64,000 nucleotides of DNA from Epichloe hybrida (Eukaryota > Ascomycota > Sordariomycetes > Hypocreales > Clavicipitaceae). Below are positions 22,626 to 35,199 of the stretch, piece after piece. The notes under the pieces are model-generated. The model was not told the DNA's origin. It was given only the letters and a program-made list of their open reading frames with translations, and searched no databases. Made by a program: the position numbers and the translations under genes. Position 1 is the stretch's first letter. Every line of letters starts with the position of its first letter. The DNA lies in NCBI GenBank assembly GCA_019022495.1, contig JAFEKR010000001.1, positions 3,348,001-3,412,000 on the forward strand. The letters are read 5' to 3'.

Positions 22626-22816
22626 TGTGAGGCCCCACTCACAACACGGGTGCACCCCGCTAGCGCACCACGCTATAGGGCTAGGTCCACGTGACACTAG
22701 CGAGCCACTAGCTATAAGTTAGCGACTCGCACGCATAACACACTTAGACCTAGCAAGCTTTAGTCAATATACGAACGCCCCCATACCTCTTGCCTAGCTA
22801 TCCCTTTGTTCTCACA
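22626..22816 (+). repeat. Solo LTR (191 bp) with 5-bp target duplication TTAAG
   Basis: Begins TGTGAGGCCCCACTCACA and ends TTTGTTCTCACA. It is flanked by TTAAG at 22621-22625 and 22817-22821. No internal region is attached. A RIP-altered relative is at 49121-49321. The family (Copia or Gypsy) cannot be told from the LTR alone. Confidence 0.85.
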
Positions 22817-22889
22817 TTAAGGGTCTTCCTATACTTATATCTATTTTCTATAATTTATTATAATTATTTATTTTATAAAAATACATTAT

Positions 22890-23010
22890 AATACAATACA
22901 ACACAATACAATACAATACAATACAATACAATACAATGCAATACAATACAATACAATACAATACAAATGCAATACAATACAATACAATACAATACAATAC
23001 AATACAATAT
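22890..23010. repeat. (ATACA)n pentamer array
   Basis: About 120 bp of ATACA units with few variants, directly upstream of element F. The same pentamer makes up the ends of the hAT element, but here there are no TIRs or 8-bp duplications. An open frame over it (22873-23151) is a repeat artefact. Confidence 0.92.
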
Positions 23011-23029
23011 ATTATTAAAAAGGTAAGGT

Positions 23030-23286
23030 TGTTGATTCCTTCGGATCTTCATTGGTTCAATCGTGGCCAAAGACCGGACCAATTGTAGGTCCGGCGCGAT
23101 GCACGCGATATGATTGGCTACATCAATTCGCCACCCCCTTTTGTGCCCCACATACGGATTTCGCCTACTTTTCTAGTATCTAGACTTTCCCTCTCTTCTC
23201 CCTCTTTCCTAGCTAGCTAACTAACTATTATTAACTTTAATTTATACGGGATTTATTACCTGCGTAGGACCTTAGTGAATCTAACA
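23030..23286 (+). repeat. 5' LTR of Copia element F
   Basis: TGTTGATTCCTTCGG to GTGAATCTAACA. It is followed at once by CACTAATTAGTGGTTAAC, a 12-bp palindrome shared at this place by other Copia elements in the window. Confidence 0.9.
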
Positions 23287-23899
23287 CTAATTAGTGGTTA
23301 ACTTCATAACTATAGATAAGCTAGGTATTATAAGAAGAGATATTTTTACAGACGCTACTGCTACTACCCCTTGTTATGCTATAATAGTTATTATGGTAGA
23401 GAGGCATAACTACATAAGTGTGCTAAAGGAAAAGACTAGAATCCTAGTTACAGGCTTATTAGGCTTCTAAGGAATTAATCTATTAACCCTTAGGCTTAGG
23501 GATATAACTTAGTTATATCTATCTAGGATATTGTTATTAATTGTTAATTTTATTATCTATTACGAGAAAACTAACTAACTAACCGAATCTATCACCGCGA
23601 GGCATTTATTTCGAACCTAATATTAAATAACCTTAGCTAAGCTAGCTAACACACCTATAAATTCCCTTTAACACATTACCTTCTAATAGACCTTTAATCT
23701 CTCCTTATAAGCATCTACTGCTTGTTTTTTGCCCCCTTTATTATTAGTGCTGTTCACCCCGTACTTGTTAGCAAGAAAGAGAGATTACCTCCTTCCCTCC
23801 TTTTTACAAAAAACAGGAAGTGGCAATTCCTATTATTCCCTTATTACTTTTCCTATTACTTTCTAGTTACTTTTGGAACTTATGTTACTTTCTTTATCT

Positions 23900-25900
23900 C
23901 TATTGATTTGTTCTTATTACTACTTTTGCTACTTCTACTGTTTTTTTTTCTTCCGTTTCTCTTGTTTTTGTAATCTTCTAATTTCATTAGAGCAATAACG
24001 CTCCTAAAATACAAAAGAAAAACCTCGCAATAGTAACAGGCAAACACAGGAGCTTAATTAGTAGCAAAAACAATAAATTAGTAACGTTCCTTTTATAGTT
24101 AAAGATAGTAGAGAAATCTAGACCTTTTACAAGAGGAAGGGCTACTAGTAATAGTAAGGCTCTAATTATTAACCCTAAGAGACCTTAAAGGCATAAATTA
24201 CCCCTATGCCTTTAATAGCTTACTTACGAATTCTTATATAACTAGAAAGAATCTATTAAGCTAGATCCAGACACTACTACGTAGCTTAAGCTTAATAACT
24301 AAATTACAAGATTTATTAACCTTAGTAAGCATTAAGGTTAGAGAGATAATAACCTATAGGAATTATTCTAAGAAGACTTCGAAGGGTAGTCTAAAGACAC
24401 CTTTAAAAAGGCATCCAAGGATGTTATTAGAGAATTACGCAATTCTTTATAAGATCACAGCGTCCTTGTTAGGCAAGGCCTAGGATATTTAATCCTAGTA
24501 TTGCTTAAGGAAGTGCTTTATTAAACCTTAATGCCCCTTTAGTTATAGGAAAGATCACAAGAAAGACTATAATCTTCTAAACCCCTAGAACCTTAATATT
24601 AATAGCCCTAATAACTTACCCTAGAAATTAACCTTCCCTAACCCTAGAGATTACTTAAACCCTTACAAAAACCCCCGTAATAATCCCTATTATATTAACA
24701 GCTCTATCTAGATAATTATTATTAAGAACGACTAGTGGACCGTTATTTATAATAAATTATACCCTTATAGCAATTTCCCTCTAAAGATTAGATTATAAAG
24801 AAAATCTCGGAGCTTACGAAGATATATAAGAATAGCAACCACTATAGTGGAAAGCTATATAACTTCTTAACGCTAAAAATCACGCTCTTTAAAAACAAGT
24901 GTAATAAAATTAACCTTCCTTAAACGCATTATTAGAAGGCTTTCCCTATTATATTAATAGGTAATACTAAGTAATACTACCTTAATTACCTCTTTAGGAA
25001 TAACTATTCCTATAAAGAGATAATTACTTATATTTGTTAACGCTTTAAGACAGAAAGCAACTAGTAATTCTATTACTATAAATAAAGTAGTATAATACTA
25101 AAGAGTATAATTAAGAAGAACCCTAATAAAAGTAAGCTTAATTGCCTTAAGATTATATTATTAACCCTTAAGAAAATCCATAGAGGCCTATACCCTACTA
25201 AAATAGTAAATACTAAACTCTATAAGCAGGCCTTAAATACTATAGCTAGTATACTTAAATATTAGATAGTAAAATACATGTACTCCGTAGGCTTTAAAAG
25301 TCTTACTAGAGACCTCTGTAAGGCAATTACTATCGCGGAATTAAATAAGAAGTCCTCCTAATACCTTTAGTACTAATAAGGAGACCCTCTAGAGGCTATA
25401 TTTACTAATTATTAGTATAGATAATAATCCTATAGCGGAGAAAGCTATCACAGGTAAAGCCCTAGGCTAAGCACTAAGCGCTACTTTATATATAGTAAGA
25501 GTAGCTACTAGTCTTCTAATTACTTTACTAAAGAATATTAAAAGGAGAAAGACTACTAGTAGGCTAGCAAAACACATTATACACCCCCTTTAGAGAAGAG
25601 ATTCTAGGCATTCCTTGCCTCCTATAAAGGGTAGAATAATAATAAGCCTAATAAAGGCTTAGGTAAGAATTAGGAAGCATATCTTATAGCTTATATAAAA
25701 GCTAAAGATAATAATAATAATATTAAGGAGCTACTATTAATAGCATATCTAAGTATTATATAATTCTTCTATTTAGGACTATAGACTAACTATAACACTA
25801 CTAATATTAACATCCTAGCGACCTTACATAATCAAGCTTTTTAACACGTATTCCTTAAATAAGAGCTTTATAAGCCATAAGAGTGTAATAAAGGCTTAAT
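23900..25900 (+). pseudogene. Gag region of Copia element F
   Basis: Plus-strand conceptual translation is homologous to the gag half of elements D and E (minus strand). A Lys/Asp-rich segment near 24,530-24,580 (GKDHKK-like) after spaced cysteines could be a decayed zinc knuckle. Stops in all frames. The open frame at 23722-23973 is low-complexity leader sequence, not a gene. Confidence 0.6.
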
Positions 25901-25929
25901 TTACTATATCTCTAAAGAACGCTATTCTA

Positions 25930-26200
25930 AAGAGGTTTTTGGAGGGATTATACCTAACACTAGCGTAGCAGGAAAGTTAACTATAGGAGAGGCATAAGTA
26001 AAGGCTCTGTTAAGATTAATACCTTTATTAAAGGTAACCCCTTATAAACCCTAAATTATTATATTTAGTGCTAGATTAGTAGTTACAAGAGGAATCCTTT
26101 ATATACCTATAGAACTTGGAGAGCTTGAATTCTATATCCTTAATATAGCTACCCCCTTCCTTTTCTTAATCACTGATATAGATGAAATATAAGTTAAGAT
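25930..26200 (+). pseudogene. Protease remnant of Copia element F
   Basis: Reads FGGIIPNTSVAGKLTIGEA, where functional Copia proteases have D-T-G-A, followed by LGELEFYILNIATPFLFL. Asp to Asn and Gly to Ser are both RIP-type changes. Confidence 0.7.
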
Positions 26201-26249
26201 TAATAACCTCACTAACATACTTATCTAAGGTAATAAGACTATACCTATT

Positions 26250-27300
26250 GTATAATAATAGGGCTATCCTTAGTAGTTACTAGAAGCAAGAGAGACGGTT
26301 ACCTTTTACCTTTTAGAAGGAGATATCTATTAATTATATTATTAACTTAGTTACCCTTCTATATAATAACTCGTAAAGATCCTTTACTAAGCTAGTCACG
26401 AAGTTAAACGCTAGGTAATTAAGGAATTAACTAAAGTCTACCACTATTACTAGATATATAGAAAGGCCCCTAGTTGATTTAAGTTTATAATTAAAGATAA
26501 CCACAAATTTAACTATAAGATTATTGTTAATATCGTGTAGATTGATAGCTAACTAGTGCTTCATATTGTTAATTTAGTAACCTTGTTCTAAGCAGCCTAA
26601 TTCCTTAATCTAAAGAAGTAGAAGGCTTAAGATATCTAGGATGTAATCCGCGAATATTAGATTAATACTTACCTTGGACCTCTAGATTAGATTATCCACG
26701 ATGCTAGTAATAACTTCGCTTCCGCTAGAATCAGATATTATACTTAATTAATATTAATTAAAACTAGTGAGATGCTAATCAAAGCCCATAATAGCATCGG
26801 AAAGGTTAAGAGATACCACAGACCTCTACGCTAAGCCTATAATATTATTACAGACTTAATTAGAACGGAGCTTACGCTAAAGCAATGTCTCTAAATAGCT
26901 ATTAAGGTAATTAATGACTCTATAGGCCTAAATAGTATTATTCTAACCGTGCTAGTCTTTAGAGGCTACCTGTAAATAATAGATAAGTTACCGCTAAGTA
27001 TCTCTATTATTTAATATGCTAAGGCAATTCGCAAAGCAACAGATAAAGTCTAACGTCTTCTAGCTTTGCGGCAGGTCTATAATGCCCTTAAAGCCCGGAA
27101 CGGCCCTAATATAGCGCCTATATATTAGCTACCCCTATAGGCTAATATACATATGTAGAGAGAGAAAGGTAGCTAGCATAGCCCTTATAAGCTACTTACT
27201 ACTAATAGAGAGACCTATATAGTTAATATGCCCTATAGCCTAGTAAAATTCTGCTTTATAGTAGTAAAGCCCTACTACAAAGACCTATGTATTACAGAGG
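26250..27300 (+). pseudogene. Integrase region of Copia element F
   Basis: Lies between the protease and RT remnants, as expected for Copia order. Around 26,770-26,830 the reading includes AHNSIGKVKRYHRPL, the conserved integrase stretch also seen in elements Z and B. Stops throughout. Confidence 0.75.
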
Positions 27301-27679
27301 GACTAGAGTAGTAGGAGATAGAGCCTAATAACGCAGAGGAAGAAGCAACTACATAACTAATTACTACCGCTAAAAGAGATCCCCTAATAGAAGAAGGCAA
27401 AGAGCTATAGGCACTAGCTAAGAGAAGACAAGGGAGACTAAGAAAGGCCCTTATAGTCTAATTTATAAGCATAGAAGAGTCTAATAAAGAGGCTTATAAA
27501 GCCTAAAAGGCCCCGAGGGGAAGCTATTAAGTTAAAGACTTATTACCACGCCCTAAAGGAATAAAAGTAAGGAAAAGAAGACCTTATAGCCCTAAGAAGG
27601 ATATTAGCCTAGTTTAGCTCTACGTACTTATAAATAAAGATTAAGAGAAGGCCTTTATTTAAGAGATTATAACTAGAGG

Positions 27680-28700
27680 GATGCTAAGCATAGCATTTCT
27701 TATAGCGAAGGAAAAGGCTAATTTGAACCTCGCCCTTTAGCTTCACTAAGAAGGAAAGATTATAACCCTAGGAAAACCCTTTAAGTAATCTAATTAAGCT
27801 AAGATTAACGCTTTACAAGCTTGTAATGTATTTAAATTCATTAAGTATAACCTAGCGAAGCACGGAGGTTATAAAATCTTTAATTCTTGTATAGTTAGAG
27901 AGATTAAAGGCAAAGGAACAGACTTGCTATACAAGAAATCTCGCCTTATTATACAAGGCCATAATAATAAAGGAAAGGAATTCATCCTAACGTAATCGCT
28001 AATAATTTAACAAGCAAGCCAACGACTTATCATAGCTATCGCTCTATTATTAAAAAGAAAAGGCATTTACCTTTGGATTCGCAATATTACACAAGCCTAC
28101 ACTTAATCACACACAATGCTAACAAGGCTAATTATTATAAGACTACCAAAGCAAATTACATATCTCTTTCTAGAAGGGACTGTAATTAAATTAATTAGAC
28201 CTCTTTATAGGATCGCAGAGGCTAGAACCTACTAGTAGGCAATGTACTTCTGTTACTATAGGGATAACCTTAATATAATAACTTTAACCTATAATCCTTA
28301 CTTATTAATTATAGCTCTAAATAATAAGAACCTCTTTAGCATTATTAGAATACAAACTAATAATACATTAGGCCTAAGCAATAATAACTTCTTCTAAAAA
28401 GAAGAGAAAGAGCTCTAGAAGGCTAATTTTATAGCTAAAGAAAAGCAATAATTAACCGCTAAGAATTCCCTTATCTTTAATAGGTGTATCTTAACCTAAA
28501 ACACTAATAATTTGTTAATCTTAACCTAGAAAGGCTAGAGTTAGAAGATTAAGGAAGTTAATCCTTAATCCCTAATAGTAAAGTAAGACTACGTAAAATA
28601 ATAAGCCTAAGGAAGCTACATCATAACTATATGTTAACTAGAAGCTTCCTATAACCTATTAATTATAGCTTAACACTAAGAACCCTCTAGGGAAAATATT
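27680..28700 (+). pseudogene. Reverse transcriptase region of Copia element F
   Basis: The plus-strand reading near 28,010-28,250 shows IIQQASQRLIIAIALLL, ITQAYT and then LIRPLYRIAEARTYW, matching Copia RT (functional copies read PLYGIAEAGTYW). Stops and Gly to Arg changes show it is inactive. Confidence 0.8.
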
Positions 28701-28769
28701 ATATACCTTAATAAACGCCTTAAGTAGTAGATTAAGAATTAATAACGCAAACTATAATATATTCCTTTA

Positions 28770-29300
28770 GTTCTTAAAGAGGCAAAGCTCTTTGTGTTCA
28801 TAGATAGATTACTTACTAACAACAAGGATCTAAGCTCATAGATCAGATACGTGATTGTAATTAGCAACGAGATAATGCAAGATAATAATACCTTTATTAT
28901 AAAAGGCAACATTATTACGTATAGCTTAACAAAGAGCAAGAGAGTTACTTATAGCGCGCTTACCTCTAAGTTATATAGCATAGTTTAAGGCGCAGATATT
29001 GCTTACGCGATTTCTATAACTCTACATCAGATCACGGATTAACTAAAGATACCTTAAATTCCTATGATTCTTTATACTAACTCTTTTTTATTATATAAAT
29101 ATCTTATAAAGCTAGGAACCATAAAGGAGAAGAGATTAATAATTAATATTATAGCTCTTCGTTAATTATACGAAAGGCATAAGATCTATAAAGTTAGGTG
29201 GATTAACGGCAACGATAATCTAGCAGATATAATGACCAAATCATCGCTAAATTCGTCGCTTTTCTCTCTAATTAATTTGAACGAATTGATAATTTGTGTT
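28770..29300 (+). pseudogene. RNase H region of Copia element F
   Basis: Reads SKSRVTYSALTSKLYSIV, then GADIAYAI, KEKRLIINIIALR and RWINGNDNLADIMTKSS, the C-terminal RNase H/tail of Copia pol. The tail is collinear with the RNase H end of elements A and B. Confidence 0.8.
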
Positions 29301-29504
29301 AAAGGATAGGTAAAGAGACCCGTGATATTAGGAAACGGGAGCTTGGGTAAGGAATAATGGATTAATTTAATTAACTAATGCTATAATAGCTAATTAAAGT
29401 AGCGGATTCCTATTAAGGGATTCACTAGTGTATACTTTCCTTTAATTTAACTTTTATTATGTTTTTAAGCTCTTTAGCCACAAAGGAAAAAGAGAGATTG
29501 CTAG

Positions 29505-29761
29505 TGTTAATTCCTTTAGATCTTTATTGGTTTAATCATAGCTAAAGACTAGACTAATTATAGGTCTAGCGCAATGCACGCAATATGATTGGCTGCATCA
29601 ATTCGCCACCCCCTTTTGTGCCCCACATACGGATTTCGCTCACTTTTCTAGCATCTAGACTTTCCCTCTCTTCTCCCTCTTTCCTAGCTAGCTAACTAAC
29701 TATCATTAACTTCAATTTATACGGGATTTATTACCTACGCAGGACCTTGGTGAATCCAACA
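29505..29761 (+). repeat. 3' LTR of Copia element F
   Basis: TGTTAATTCCTTTAG to GTGAATCCAACA. It matches the 5' LTR apart from mainly transition differences and is bounded by the AAGGT duplication. Confidence 0.9.
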
Positions 29762-29766
29762 AAGGT

Positions 29767-30236
29767 AGTATATATACTTATTATATAGTAGATTTTGAAT
29801 GTAATCTAAATAAGATATCCTTAAATTCTTATACTATTTAGGTATTTAGTTATAGAATTATAAAGTTTTAGCTAATTTAGACTATTAAGCTATATATATA
29901 TATAGGATAGCTATAAATAGTATTATCTAGGCTAAACTTATAGTAATATTTATTCTTTATATTTTAAAGGTTATTTTATCTTTCTAGCTTTTTTTTAAGA
30001 TTTACTATATGTTTTAATATAGTTTTTTTGCTTTAAATATAATATTTACCCTAAAGAAATAATTTATAATTCTAAATAAATAAGATAAAAACTCTAATAA
30101 AAATATACTTATATATATAAGGAATTTATTATAAAGAGAAAATTAATACTTATTTAATAAATACTTCTTTTACTATTAAGCTATTTTATTATAATTATAA
30201 TAAATTATATTAGGTTTTAATCTTTTTTAAACTAAA
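29767..30236. other. AT-rich spacer, nothing recognised
   Basis: About 470 bp of very AT-rich DNA between elements F and A. It has no open frame, clear repeat or LTR boundary and is probably a remnant of older, fully RIP-degraded sequence. Confidence 0.6.
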
Positions 30237-30532
30237 TGTTAGAACAAGCATGATATTAACAAGGGTGCGTGTCTCTGATTAGGTAGGCGCGTTGCATCGC
30301 GGGCCCACATGTCCGGCCCGACCGCGCCGCGATTGGGGTTGGCATATGTGGCCTCTTCGCTAATAACCCTAATTAAGGCCCCTTTTCCTGTGATAAATAG
30401 CACACCCTCTTTGCTTTTATTTAATCCCTCTTTTACTTGCTTAGATAGACTAGAATATATGATAATTATGTGCACTTTAGTCTACCCTAAAAACCCTACG
30501 CGTAGGTTAATAGTATCCTATAAATACTAACA
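30237..30532 (+). repeat. 5' LTR of Copia element A
   Basis: TGTTAGAACAAGCATG to ATAAATACTAACA. It is GC-rich in the centre (CCGACCGCGCCGCGATTG). Opposed open frames over it (30239-30475 and 30309-30530) are LTR artefacts also present in other copies. Confidence 0.9.
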
Positions 30533-32044
30533 CTAATTAGTAGTTATCTCTATAAATACTATAGATTAGTAAGGTTTATAGAAGAGGTATTAGTATTAAG
30601 GACTTACCTTATAAAAAAGGAAGTACTACTCTAAGATACTAAATATACTAAGGAAGAAGTATAATCTAGCTCTCCTTTTACCTTAAGTAACTATAACTAG
30701 CTTTATACTAAATCTAAGCTTATTAACTTAATTAAGGCCTAGTTAGTAACTAACCTAACCTATCTTTATTCATTTAATTAGCATGTCTATTATGCAAATA
30801 AACCCTTAGAAGCGTATTTATTAAACAATTAAGGCCTAGTTAGTAACTAACCTAACCTATCCTTAATTATTTAATTAAACCTACTAAGGGGCAAAGATAA
30901 TAGCTTTACTTATAATCCTTTAAACCTCTATAATTTCTCTATTTCCTATACCTCTTAATTTACTACTAATATTATAGTAGAACACTAAGATTAACTAGAA
31001 GGATCTAGAACCTAAGATATTCCTTCTAATCATAAACACACCTCCCTTACTAAAGATATTAGAAGAGAAGTTAACCTATAAGTTATATCTTACCTCCTTA
31101 ACTATATCTTCCCTAATTTATACTAGTATATTATATAATAAGCACTAGATAATAAGGAATTATTTAATCTTAAAGCAAACACTACCCCTAAAGAACTTAT
31201 AGCCTAGATTCTTATTAAGAAAGTAACCTATAAATATAAGAACCTATACCTATAAACCCTATTTACTATCTTTAGTAATAACTTTAGAGAATAGAAATAA
31301 GAAATATTCTAAGTAGTAAATCCTAAAGCTACGAAAAGTCTTTAAGACTTTCTCTTCTTTAGTGGCGTCTATATAGACCTATAGAGTTACTATAAGATAG
31401 TAGTCTTACTTAAAGATATTATTAACTACAATAGATTCTATAACTAGAAAGAAGAAGAAATATAGGAAGTTACTAGGAAGTATTCCCCCTTTAAGAGGTA
31501 AATAGTAAAGAAGGACTTTTATAAAGACCTCCTTCCTATTAGTATCCCTTTTTTTAGAGATTAACTAAAGTAACTAATTACTTTATATTATCCCTAATCC
31601 CCTTAACTACTATAATTACTCCTATTCTGTTCCTAGATTCCATTACACTAATCCCTAAGCATGCTAAGTATAAGGCAAAGGCATAATAGTAAAGGCAATC
31701 CCCTTATTATAAGCCCTTAACTATAACCCTAGACCCCCCTTATTTCCCCTCCTATAATAAGGCACTATAATCCCCCTTTATAATCTAAGACTATAGCACC
31801 TCTTCTATAAGATTTAATTATCTTTATTCCCCCTTAGGAGATAGGCTAACCCTTATTAAAGTAACTACTTAATCTTAATAAATTCTATAGTAATAAGAGT
31901 ATTAAGTATAGCGCTAGGGAGTATAATATTCTTAACATTAAGCTCTTAACCTATGAAAGGAAGTATAAGATACTAGGAATTACATAAGAATAGTTAGGCT
32001 ATAGTTTCAAGTTTATACTAAAAGGAAGACCTTTATAGTACTTC

Positions 32045-32341
32045 TGTTAGAACAAGCATGATATTAACAAGGGTGCGCGCCTCTGATTGGGTGGGCGCGT
32101 TGCATCGCGGACCCACATGTCCGGCCTGACCGCGCCGCGATTAGGGTTAGCACATGTGGCCTCTTCGCTGGTAACCCTGATTAAGGCCCCTTTTCCTGTG
32201 ATAAATAGCACACCCTCTTTGCTTCTATTTGATCTCTCTTTTACTTGCTTTAATAAACTAGAATATATAACAATTATATGCACTTTAGTCTACCCTAAAA
32301 AACCCTACACGTAGGTTAATGGTATTTTATAGATACTAACA
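32045..32341 (+). repeat. 5' LTR of Copia element B
   Basis: TGTTAGAACAAGCATG to GATACTAACA, followed directly by CTAATTAGTAGTTATC. It closely matches 30237-30532. Confidence 0.92.
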
Positions 32342-32399
32342 CTAATTAGTAGTTATCTTTATAGATACTATAGATTAGTAAGGTTTATAGAAGAGGTAT

Positions 32400-34860
32400 T
32401 AGTATTAAGGACTTACCTTATAAAAGAGGAAGTGCTGCTTTAAGATACTAAATATGCTAGGGAAGAAGTATATTCTGGCTCTCCTTTTACCTTAAGTAAC
32501 TATAACTAGCTCTATACTAAATCTAAGCTTATTAACTTAATTAAGGCCTAGTTAGTAACTAACCTAACCTATCTTTATTTATTTAATTAGCGCGTCTATT
32601 ACGCAAGTAAACCCTTAGAAGCGTGTTTATTAAATGATTAAGGCCTGGTTAGTAACTAACCTAACCTATCCTTAATTATTTAATTAAACTTACTAAGGGA
32701 TAAAGATAATAGCTTTACTTATAATCCTTTAGACTTCTATTAATTCTCTATTTCCCTTACCCCCCTATCTACCACTAATATTATAGTAAAACATTAAGAT
32801 TAACCAGAGGGATCTGGAGCCTAAGACATTCCCTCTAATTATAAATATACCTTTCCCCCTAAGGATACTAGAAGAGAAGCTAATCTATAAGTTATATCTT
32901 GCCTCCTTAACTATATATCCCCTGATTTACACTAATATATTATATAATAAGCACTAGAGAATAAGGAATTATTTAATCTTAAAGTAAACACTACCCCTAA
33001 AGAACTTATAGCCTAGATTCTTATTAAGAAAGTAACCTATAAATATAAGAACCTATACCTATAAACCCTATCCACTATCTTTAGTAATAACTTTAGAGAA
33101 TAGAAATAAGAAATATTCTAAGTAGTAAATCCTAAAGCTATAAAGAGTCTTTAAGACTTTCTCTTCTTTAGCAGTGTCTATAAATATAAGAACCTATACC
33201 TAGTAATAACTTTAGAGAATAGAAATAAGAAATATTCTAAGTAGTAAATCCTAAAGCTATAAAGAGTCTTTAAGACTTTCTCTTCTTTAGCAGTGTCTAT
33301 ATAGACTTATAGAGTTACTATAAGATAGTAGTCTTGCTTAAAGATGTTATTAACTATAATGGATTCTATAACTAGAAAGAAAAAGAAATACAGGAAGTTA
33401 CTAGGAAGTATTCCCCCTTTAAGAGGTAAATAGTAAAGAAGGACTTTTATAAAGACCTCCTTCCTATTAGTATCCCTTCTTTTAGAGATTAACTAAAGTA
33501 ACTAATTACTTTATGTTATCCCTAATCCCCTTAACTACTATAATTACTCCTATTCTATTCCTAGATTCTATTATACTAATCCCTAAGCATACTAAGTGTA
33601 AGGTAAAGGCATAATAGCAGAGGCAATCCCCTTATTATAAGCCCTTAACTATAACCCTAGACCCCCCTTATTTCCCCTCCTATAATAAGGTACTATAATC
33701 CCCCTCTGTAATCTAGGACTATAGTACCTCTTCTATAAGATTTAATTATCCCTATTCCCCCTTAGGAGATAGGCTAACCCTTATTAAAGTAACTACTTAA
33801 TCTTAATAAATTCTATAGTAATAAGAGCATTAAGTATAGCGCTAGGGAGTATAATATTCTTAATATTAAGCTCTTAACTTATTAAAGGAAGTGTAAGATA
33901 CTAGGAATTATATAAGAATAGTTAGGCTATAGTTTTAAGTTTATACTAAAAGGAAGACCTTTATAGTACTTCTTAGAGAACCTTTTAGGCTAAGGAGACC
34001 CCTAAGATCTCCTAACTCTTATCTATAGGATTAGGCAGAAGTTTAAGACAGATAATACGCATTAAAAGAACTATCTATTATAGGGAAGATTATAACTGCT
34101 TATAATTATCTAAGAGAACCCTAGTAAATTAAAGATTAAGTGCTTTAAAGACCTTATAATAAAGCTTTTAAATCTCTAAAGGGCAAATCCTTATGGATCC
34201 TAGTTAGAATTAGACCTCTATAGTTAGATTCTAAATGCTTGCAAAGGAATCCTAGAATATAGGGCTTATATTATTAATCCTCCTATTAACCTCTAATGCT
34301 TTTGCGAACAGATGAGGATGTTAATTAGCAAATCTGAAGCTTTAATTAATTAGTAGTAGTTCCCTATAGAAGCTAGCACTAAGGAATACTTTTAGACTAA
34401 CTATAGGTATAATAGAAAAGGTAAGGAAGCCTAGTATAGTTAATCTTTATTAAAGAGTAAGCCTTAACGCTTAAAAAAGTGTTATATATATGGTAAAGAA
34501 GGTTATTAGTTAACTAAACACTTAGATAAGGACTAGAAGAAGGCATTCTAATGATTTAAGAATTACTCTTACATAGACTTAATAGCTTCTTTATATAATG
34601 CATTCCTAATATAGTATAAAGGCAATAATAATCCTGAATTAGCTAAGGATAATGGTATTAACTAATACCTGATAGAACTTGGTTTTAGTAAAGAAGATAG
34701 CAATAGCTAAGTGCCTACAAGCTTCTTCATATATAGGACTACCTATAATAGCTATATAACCACTAAGATTCTTACTAGTAGAGTAATAACTTATGCTTTA
34801 GTTAAGAAGGATCTATTTAATCTTTAGGAACTAGATAAGGCGCTAAGTATATTTATACTT
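32400..34860 (+). pseudogene. Gag region of Copia element B
   Basis: Conceptual translation ends in a CCHC-like zinc knuckle near 34,480-34,550 reading KCYIYGKEGY*LTKHLDKD, where Tyr for the second Cys is a G-to-A change. Stops are mostly TAG/TAA at Gln or Trp positions. A partial tandem duplication (33041-33300) further breaks it. Confidence 0.7.
33041..33300. repeat. Partial tandem duplication of about 120-140 bp in element B gag
   Basis: The stretch from AAATATAAGAACCTATACC to AGCAGTGTCTAT is repeated. The second copy (from 33182) lacks about 20 bp present in the first. Element A has it once (from about 31,233). Confidence 0.88.
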
Positions 34861-34879
34861 AAAGGATAATATTTATCTA

Positions 34880-35110
34880 GAACCTTTAAAGGTATTATAG
34901 CTAACATAGGTGCTACGGGATGTTTATTAGTAGGCTACCCTTAATTCTTAGCTTTATAAAGTATAATGCTAATTATTATACTTAATAAGTTAGATACTAG
35001 GAAGATAAAGATTAAATTTAGCCCTAGAGAACTAATTAAGGCACTTAGATTAATTAAAGTGCTAACTCTATTTAGAATTATTCTCTTTTAGGTAATCCCT
35101 ACAAACACTC
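34880..35110 (+). pseudogene. Protease remnant of Copia element B
   Basis: Reads FKGIIANIGATGCLLVGYP, corresponding to the D-T-G-A active site with Asp to Asn and Thr to Ile changes. Collinear with element Z (about 1050) and element A (about 39,470). Confidence 0.7.
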
Positions 35111-35199
35111 CCTTTCTCTTATGCCTTAATAATATAACCCGCCTAAAGATTGATTTTTATATATTAGAGAATGTTTTATAGTAAGGGAATATTAAGGTT

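Larger units (their letters stand above)
23030..29761 (+). mobile_element. Copia element F, full length with 5-bp target duplication
   Basis: LTRs of 257 bp (23030-23286 and 29505-29761) bracket plus-strand gag-pol. The target duplication AAGGT is at 23025-23029 and 29762-29766. It belongs to the same family as D and E. RIP-type stops occur throughout, so it is non-coding today. Confidence 0.92.

Noticed and set aside
22873..23151. 92-codon frame over the ATACA array and element F LTR
   Set aside because: Combination of microsatellite and LTR sequence, with no conserved protein.
23722..23973. 83-codon Leu/Phe-rich frame in element F and 62-codon frame at 21530-21718 in element D
   Set aside because: Opposite strands of the same gag leader region. 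Low-complexity runs; not a membrane protein gene.
30239..30530. Overlapping opposed frames recurring at four places (near 30,300, 32,100, 38,400 and 48,500)
   Set aside because: They coincide with copies of the 296-bp LTR. The GC-rich LTR core stays open by chance.
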